Source: Candidatus Daviesbacteria bacterium
Lineage (GTDB): Bacteria > Patescibacteria > Microgenomatia > Daviesbacterales > UBA10151
Assembly: GCA_016176335.1 (NCBI GenBank)
Contig: JACOXI010000003.1
Span: forward strand, 372,001-436,000
Direction of reading: 5' to 3'
DNA length: 64,000 nt
Within the stretch, counting starts at the first letter, position 1; each line of letters opens with the position of its first letter. This document shows positions 59,333 to 64,000 of this stretch, one piece after another. A model generated the notes under the pieces. It was not told the DNA's origin. It made no database searches and saw only the letters and a program-made list of their open reading frames with translations. A program made the position numbers and the translations under genes.

Positions 59333-61214
59333 GCTTTTCTCGTACCTGTTCGGTAACGTTGTACATCTCTTTATTTTGTAGGGCAAATGCATGAATTCTG
59401 TCAATTGTTGTCGGAATTGGTTTACGGCCTTGTTTAATTAGGTATCTTCCATCATAAACAGAGGAAAGTATGCTTTCATATTCATTGACGACCATGAATG
59501 TGCTGTAATCCCAGTTTCTGGTATTGTAGAATATGGAGGCTCTTCCGTAGAAACCAAAACGTATTGCTTCAGCAATTTCGGCACTTTGTTGGTCGGTCAG
59601 CAGCAAGAAAATATTCAACCCATCTCTATCGATTTTGGAGACTTCGGTTATGATTATATTCCAAAATTTGGTATCAATTTGCTTACTTCTGTAAGTTGCA
59701 ACATAGGTTAAATAATCGTTTGCAAACATAACGTGCATAAATATAAAAAGTACGATTAGCAAATAAGTGATTCCTAATAAAAAAAATTTTCTTTTTTTAT
59801 TTAAATAATCTATCGTAATAAACGAAACTACTGCCATCCAGATTGCGAGACCTGCTCCTTGTTGAACAGAATACCTTCCCCAGGTAAGTATGATTCCATA
59901 TGGACTTATAATCCATGGAAACAGTATGAAAGTAAACATCCATCCCAGTCCTAACAAAAGCATTAGGGCAATAAGTGGTTTAGTATTTTTGAGTAAGAAA
60001 AATAACCATACGGAAAAAATAATAGTAAATCCGCCAACGAGAGCAAAGGCAACTCTCGGGTATGAAAAAGTGTTTATATTAACTTTTTGAAGGAGATAGA
60101 TAAATAATATCCAAAAACATAAATTTAAAATATACAAAAAAGAAACCTTTTTTTTAATTCTTGCGAAATAAAGAACAATATATGTTAATCCACCGTATAC
60201 CAGAGAAATGGGAAGTATATAAGAAAAGAAGGTGAAAGGGGGTCTCCAAAGTAGAGATATTTGTGAAAAAGGAATTTTGTTCCAAAGCATATCCGGCATA
60301 ATATAATTTCCCAGTGTTGCAATTGGATCAATAATTAAATCCGACTGTCCGGCAATAAATTTTTGCCTTAAAAAGTCAATTCCTTCCAACGATCTTTGGG
60401 TATTCCACTCCCTTGCACCGTAGCCGTTGCCTATAAAGAAAGGCCCGATTTCAAAACCTTTTATTAAATGGTCTCTGATTAAAAAATACAAATCACTAAC
60501 CCCGTATAGAATAATGTAGTTAGTAACGATAAGAATAAATATTCTTAGGGAAGCAATTTTCAGATTAAACTTTTTTCCGTCGATCAGCCACCAGCCCAGC
60601 TCTAAAATTAAAATAAGGGGTATCATTCCGTGCATTCTAGGGGGGGATACAACAAGAGCGCTCGCAAATAGCAAAGCAGAAATTATTAGTGGTTTGATTT
60701 TTAAAGTTTCTTTTGCTTTAAAGTACCAAACAAAGAATAATGTCAATATGCCGATACCTAATATATGGTTGTAATTGAAGGCCCAGTCCGTTGCCTCTAT
60801 CCCCAAATAAGTTACCGCAAAAAAACAGCTTGCCAAAAAAGCTATCATAGTTTCCTCGGTAATCTTTTTGAGAAGATAGAAAAGACTCAAAGCGACAAGT
60901 ACTCTTGATATAAATGATGCGAGAAAATAATAAAATGGTTCATATCCAAAGACTCTACTGATGATGGAGAGGAAAAAATAATGAGGGCAGTATGTACAAA
61001 AATAAGTAAATGGGTTAAAGTAACTAGCCTCTTTTCTAATATCGAAGATTCCCCAAATAAGATAGTGTATCCCCCAATCATCCCCTCCTAATGCTAAGTT
61101 GAAAGCGCCCCTTACAGTAATAAATGATAAAAAAGAGATAAAAATAATTAAGAGAACAAATGCACTGAAAGATTTTTTTCTGTAAGTTGTTTCTAGTTTC
61201 TGTTCTAATTGCAT
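59271..61214 (-). CDS. GT-C membrane glycosyltransferase, large paralog
   Basis: This 647 aa polytopic protein has about 13 hydrophobic segments, first outer loop LALGGDDWGIHYLIWGI (acidic D-D), IEATDWAFNYNHILG, PRMHGMIPLILILE, and C-terminal NVTEQVREKLKV. It is related to the 54803 gene over most of its length but about 130 residues longer, mainly in the middle loops and helices. Transferase role and any sugar are inferred from the GT-C layout. Divergent from the GT4 gene at 61238 with only 23 bases between start codons. Confidence 0.65.
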   Translation of the reverse strand: MQLEQKLETTYRKKSFSAFVLLIIFISFLSFITVRGAFNLALGGDDWGIHYLIWGIFDIRKEASYFNPFTYFCTYCPHYFFLSIISRVFGYEPFYYFLASFISRVLVALSLFYLLKKITEETMIAFLASCFFAVTYLGIEATDWAFNYNHILGIGILTLFFVWYFKAKETLKIKPLIISALLFASALVVSPPRMHGMIPLILILELGWWLIDGKKFNLKIASLRIFILIVTNYIILYGVSDLYFLIRDHLIKGFEIGPFFIGNGYGAREWNTQRSLEGIDFLRQKFIAGQSDLIIDPIATLGNYIMPDMLWNKIPFSQISLLWRPPFTFFSYILPISLVYGGLTYIVLYFARIKKKVSFLYILNLCFWILFIYLLQKVNINTFSYPRVAFALVGGFTIIFSVWLFFLLKNTKPLIALMLLLGLGWMFTFILFPWIISPYGIILTWGRYSVQQGAGLAIWMAVVSFITIDYLNKKRKFFLLGITYLLIVLFIFMHVMFANDYLTYVATYRSKQIDTKFWNIIITEVSKIDRDGLNIFLLLTDQQSAEIAEAIRFGFYGRASIFYNTRNWDYSTFMVVNEYESILSSVYDGRYLIKQGRKPIPTTIDRIHAFALQNKEMYNVTEQVREKLKVDLEALKKGTLSLPQTFQ

Positions 61215-61223
61215 TTTATGAGG

Positions 61224-61233
61224 TAGAATTCTA
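61224..61233. promoter_or_regulatory. palindromic TAGAATTCTA giving a -10 on both strands
   Basis: TAGAATTCTA reads TAGAAT on either strand. For the plus gene the hexamer ends nine bases before the ATG at 61238; for the minus gene it ends 14 bases before the ATG at 61214. No convincing -35 on either side. Confidence 0.45.
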
Positions 61234-61237
61234 CAGT

Positions 61238-62473
61238 ATGAAAAATACTAAACCTTCAATTTATATTATCGCACTCTCTTCTTTGGGACAAGGACTTTCC
61301 GGAGGAGACAGGATATATATTGAGCTTGCAAGAAGATGGAGTAAAAAGCACCTAGTGACTGTTATCGTTTGGGAAGAAGGACGGGAGATGTTGCAAAGAC
61401 AACATCTAATAGATAATGGACAATGGTTAATGATTAGAACTCTGAAGATGGGGGGATGGTGTAAATTTGGCTTTATTATCTGCTACTTTGCACGGATCAT
61501 TCGCTCTTTAATTTTTGCTTTGACATTTGATGTATCAACTATCAATTATCAACCATCAGCCACGATTTATTCTGCTTCTGAATTTTGGATGGATTCACTG
61601 CCGGCTTTTATACTTAAGGTGCGCTTCTCAAAAATGACTTGGGCAGCGGCTTGGTATCAGACCGCCCCAAACCCGTTTAAAGGTTTTGCCGAAGGGAAAA
61701 GAGATAAAGTTTATAGATTTAGGACATTTTTATATTGGTTTGTCCAACTTCCTATCAAGCCTCTGATTTCCAAATTTGCAGATTATGTTTTGGTTAGTAA
61801 TCAGAAGGAGAAGAGACAATTTCCTAAACTTGTAAAAAAAAATAAGGCAATAGTTTTTTTGGGAGCAGTTGATACTGAAGCAATATCGGAGTATATCAAA
61901 ACACACAAGAGAATAATAGATAAAAAATATATTGGAGTTTTTCAGGGAAGATTTCATCCTCAAAAAGGCGTTGTCGAGTTAATTGATATTTGGAAGTTAG
62001 TAACTAAAAAAATACCGCATGCAAAACTGGCGATGATCGGGGACGGGCCTTTAATGGCAGATGTGAAGGAAAGAATTCGAAACCTTGGACTTGAAGATAA
62101 TGTTATCTTATTTGGATATCAATATGACGGCGATAAAAAATATTCAATTTTTCAAAGCAGTAAAATAGTTGTACATCCGTCATTTTATGATAGTGGCGGT
62201 ATGGCAGCAGCAGAGGCAATGGCTTTTGGGCTACCTGCTGTTGGCTTTGATTTAAAAGCATACACCTCCTATTATCCAAAGGGTATGATAAAAGTTGCAG
62301 TTGGAGATCTTCAGGCTTTTGCAAAGAAAATATTAGAACTTAATGAAAATGAAATTTTATATCATCAACTGGGGCTAAACGCAAAAGCAATGATCATGAG
62401 TCAATTTTCCTGGAATAAAAGGGCAAAGGAGATACTATCCACCTTAGAAATTCAAAATCAAAAGTTAAATTAA
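61238..62473 (+). CDS. GT4 glycosyltransferase with D-x7-E motif
   Basis: This 411 aa GT-B enzyme has ALSSLGQGLSGGDRIYIEL (GGD in place of GGAE), GVFQGRFHPQKGVVELI, AMIGDGPLMADVKERI, HPSFYDSGGMAAAEAMAFG and KAYTSYYPKG. The usual E-x7-E reads D-x7-E. The middle (about 90-115) has a hydrophobic stretch IICYFARIIRSLIFALTF. ATG 61238 is preferred to an in-frame upstream start at 61187 because the homologous part begins here and the promoter palindrome lies before it. One base before the next gene. Confidence 0.8.
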   Translation: MKNTKPSIYIIALSSLGQGLSGGDRIYIELARRWSKKHLVTVIVWEEGREMLQRQHLIDNGQWLMIRTLKMGGWCKFGFIICYFARIIRSLIFALTFDVSTINYQPSATIYSASEFWMDSLPAFILKVRFSKMTWAAAWYQTAPNPFKGFAEGKRDKVYRFRTFLYWFVQLPIKPLISKFADYVLVSNQKEKRQFPKLVKKNKAIVFLGAVDTEAISEYIKTHKRIIDKKYIGVFQGRFHPQKGVVELIDIWKLVTKKIPHAKLAMIGDGPLMADVKERIRNLGLEDNVILFGYQYDGDKKYSIFQSSKIVVHPSFYDSGGMAAAEAMAFGLPAVGFDLKAYTSYYPKGMIKVAVGDLQAFAKKILELNENEILYHQLGLNAKAMIMSQFSWNKRAKEILSTLEIQNQKLN

Positions 62474-62474
62474 G

Positions 62475-63113
62475 ATGACAAATACATTCCCGCCCACATA
62501 CAAATTAATACTCAAGCACCTGTTACCAAAAGGATTCCTAAAGGTTTTGGATTTAGGTTGTGGAGTTGGTGCTGCCGCAGAGGTTTTAAATAAGGGCAAG
62601 ATCCATCAGTTTTTCGGTGTAGATATATACGAGCCTTATCTTAAGATATGCAGAAGGAGTGGGTTTTATAAAAAAGTTACAAAGGCTGATTTAAGAAATA
62701 TAAATTTTAACAAAAAAAGCTTTGATGTGGTGATTTTATTTCAGGTGATAGAACACCTTAACAAAAAAGATGCAAAAAAACTCATCCGAAAAGCCGTGAG
62801 TGTTGCAACTAAGGCAGTGCTTATTTCCGTCCCAAATGGTCATTGTGATCAGGGAGTTTACGATGGAAATATTTATAATAAACACAAATCAACATGGAAT
62901 GCTGCGGATTTTAAAAAAATGGGCTTTAAAGTATATGGCCAAGGTTTAAAAATCATATACGGTTCTCGCAGTTACGAGGGTCGGATAGGGGCAAGCTGGT
63001 GGCAGAAAATAGTTGTCCCGCTTTCAATAATACTCCTTCCATTGGTGCTGATTTTTCCCGAGATTGCAGTGCAGCTGATAGGTGTAAAATATTTAGGAGG
63101 TGCAAGTAAATGA
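62475..63113 (+). CDS. SAM-dependent methyltransferase
   Basis: This 212 aa class I methyltransferase has VLDLGCGVGAAAEVL (near 20-34), GVDIYEPYL, FDVVILFQVIEHL and VLISVPNGHCDQGVY, with a C-terminal hydrophobic segment (VVPLSIILLPLVLIF) that could anchor it. This is the fifth methyltransferase of the window. The stop overlaps the next start as ATGA (63110-63113). Confidence 0.78.
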   Translation: MTNTFPPTYKLILKHLLPKGFLKVLDLGCGVGAAAEVLNKGKIHQFFGVDIYEPYLKICRRSGFYKKVTKADLRNINFNKKSFDVVILFQVIEHLNKKDAKKLIRKAVSVATKAVLISVPNGHCDQGVYDGNIYNKHKSTWNAADFKKMGFKVYGQGLKIIYGSRSYEGRIGASWWQKIVVPLSIILLPLVLIFPEIAVQLIGVKYLGGASK

Positions 63114-64000
63114 TGCATATTTTAAAAAAATTTGACACAAAAGTTATTTTCGTTCTTTTTTTCATTTCACTGTTTTTGGTTTTGATTTGGTTGCCGAACA
63201 ATAAAATTATTGCCGGCGGAGATATAGGCATCCCAACTTATGCTCCTCAAAAACAACTTGAGGAGGTTACAAGTTCCTGGTGGGAATCTCACGCCACAGG
63301 AATCTCAAGCCCTGTAACTTATACCGCAGTACCCTTTTATTTAACCCTTTCGATACTGGAAAAACTGGGAATGGATTCGGGCATGACTCAAAAAATAATC
63401 TTCTTTACCATTCTTTTTGGAAGTTCCTTAAGTATCTATTATTTGGGATTGAACTTTTCATTTAATAAATGGACGTCTCTTATTGCATGCTTGTTTTATA
63501 TCTTTAATCTAACCTCCTTATCGGTTTGGCAAAGGGGAGTGCATAACGCCATGTTAATGCTTCTTTTGGTACCTCTTTCTCTTTTAATTTTGGTCTGGGG
63601 AATCAAAAATAAAAAATATGTTTCTATCTTAATAATAAATGTAGTTTCTTTTTTACTAGCCTATGTGTTTGGCGCATTAGGTTTTCTGTTCTCTCTTTGG
63701 TTGCTCTGGACAGTTTACATAGCGGTAATATTGTTTGATTCTTGGAGTGATAAATTGGCAAGAAGATTTCTTTTAACCTATTTTTTTCTATTGATAATTT
63801 CTTGGATTGGAAGTAATTTGTGGTGGATTACTAACCTTTTACAATCAAGCAATTATACCTTGGGTCAATTTACCCAAGGTGAACTAATGAGTAGAGGGTC
63901 GGATGTTTTAGCGGCTTTAAAGCCTTACCATGAGCCCTCAATTATATTACGGGGCTTAAGCAGATTTTATCTATATGTTGTTCGTGACTGGGGGGAAATA
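63110..64000 (+). CDS. AftD/YfhO-like GT-C membrane glycosyltransferase, 5' part (runs off the window)
   Basis: An open frame starts at ATGATG (63110/63113), overlapping the methyltransferase stop, and stays open to base 64000 (297 codons). It begins with a helix (VIFVLFFISLFLVLIWL), then NNKIIAGGDIGIPTYAPQ, SWWESHATGISSPVTYTAVP, six or so further hydrophobic segments and SNLWWITNLLQSSNYTLGQ. NLWWI and the order of loops match the 850 aa gene at 51240, so this is probably a second AftD-like enzyme. The 3' end and its C-terminal domain are outside the window. Confidence 0.7.
   Translation, partial: MMHILKKFDTKVIFVLFFISLFLVLIWLPNNKIIAGGDIGIPTYAPQKQLEEVTSSWWESHATGISSPVTYTAVPFYLTLSILEKLGMDSGMTQKIIFFTILFGSSLSIYYLGLNFSFNKWTSLIACLFYIFNLTSLSVWQRGVHNAMLMLLLVPLSLLILVWGIKNKKYVSILIINVVSFLLAYVFGALGFLFSLWLLWTVYIAVILFDSWSDKLARRFLLTYFFLLIISWIGSNLWWITNLLQSSNYTLGQFTQGELMSRGSDVLAALKPYHEPSIILRGLSRFYLYVVRDWGEI

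Noticed and set aside
63280..63465. Short open frame inside the right-edge gene
   Set aside because: It is out of frame with the clear membrane protein that runs from 63110 to the window end.
1..64000. Recoded UGA (Gly) as in SR1/Gracilibacteria
   Set aside because: TGA ends many genes exactly at family-expected lengths, often as ATGA overlaps, so the standard bacterial code is used.
1..64000. CRISPR arrays, tRNA/rRNA genes, insertion sequences
   Set aside because: No regularly spaced repeats, transposase-like proteins or tRNA-like cloverleaf segments were seen, and gaps are too short for most of these.

Overview
This 64 kb window is one continuous glycan-assembly island from a low-GC, very compact bacterial genome. 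The best fit is a Candidate Phyla Radiation (Patescibacteria) bacterium, probably of the Microgenomates group. That is inferred from the two-repeat CxxC-x17-CxxC protein, the long runs of membrane glycosyltransferases, the near absence of intergenic DNA and the apparent leaderless promoters. TGA is used as a stop throughout (many ATGA overlaps), so the UGA=Gly code of SR1/Gracilibacteria does not apply. I recognise 52 protein genes, both edge genes being partial. I see no rRNA, tRNA, CRISPR array, insertion sequence or convincing intrinsic terminator. No gap between genes reaches 300 bases.

Layout. 1-2.3 kb: the end of a dTDP-rhamnose operon (rmlC partial, rmlD) plus a GDP-mannose 4,6-dehydratase. 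2.3-7.6 kb: polyprenyl-phosphate sugar synthases, one fused to GtrA and one fused to a GT-C transferase, with a PIG-V-like transferase on the opposite strand. 7.6-8.7 kb: two convergent, unrelated zinc-ribbon genes. 8.85-41.9 kb: about 33 kb of plus-strand genes, namely an array of 6-pyruvoyl-tetrahydropterin-synthase-related (PTPS-related) membrane proteins, a Wzx flippase, a deacetylase-like/GT-C fusion and its stand-alone paralog, a family of GT39/ArnT-like transferases with four clear paralogs, WaaE-like GT2 enzymes, GT4 enzymes and a second Wzx flippase. 41.9-64 kb: shorter units of alternating orientation with nucleotide-sugar enzymes (two SDR epimerases, one nucleotide-sugar dehydrogenase), GT2/GT4 enzymes, five SAM methyltransferases and five more large membrane transferases, the last cut by the right edge.

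How it may work together (inference from families). RmlC/D, Gmd, the dehydrogenase and the epimerases supply deoxy- and acidic sugar nucleotides. GT2/GT4 enzymes build lipid-linked oligosaccharides inside the cell, and the Wzx proteins flip them. Five DPM1/ALG5-like GT2 domains charge polyprenyl phosphate with single sugars. About twenty GT-C proteins then transfer these sugars on the outer face, and the methyltransferases cap or modify residues. No Wzy polymerase, ligase or oligosaccharyltransferase is recognisable, so the final acceptor (lipid, wall, S-layer protein or pili) cannot be read from the window.

The most notable points are: the secreted deacetylase-like domain fused to a GT-C transferase beside its unfused paralog; a set of start codons placed exactly where a -10 box would start transcription; one palindromic -10 that may serve two divergent genes; a tandem palindromic repeat inserted in frame in a zinc-ribbon gene; and a PTPS-related paralog that has lost its acidic pair and its central third.
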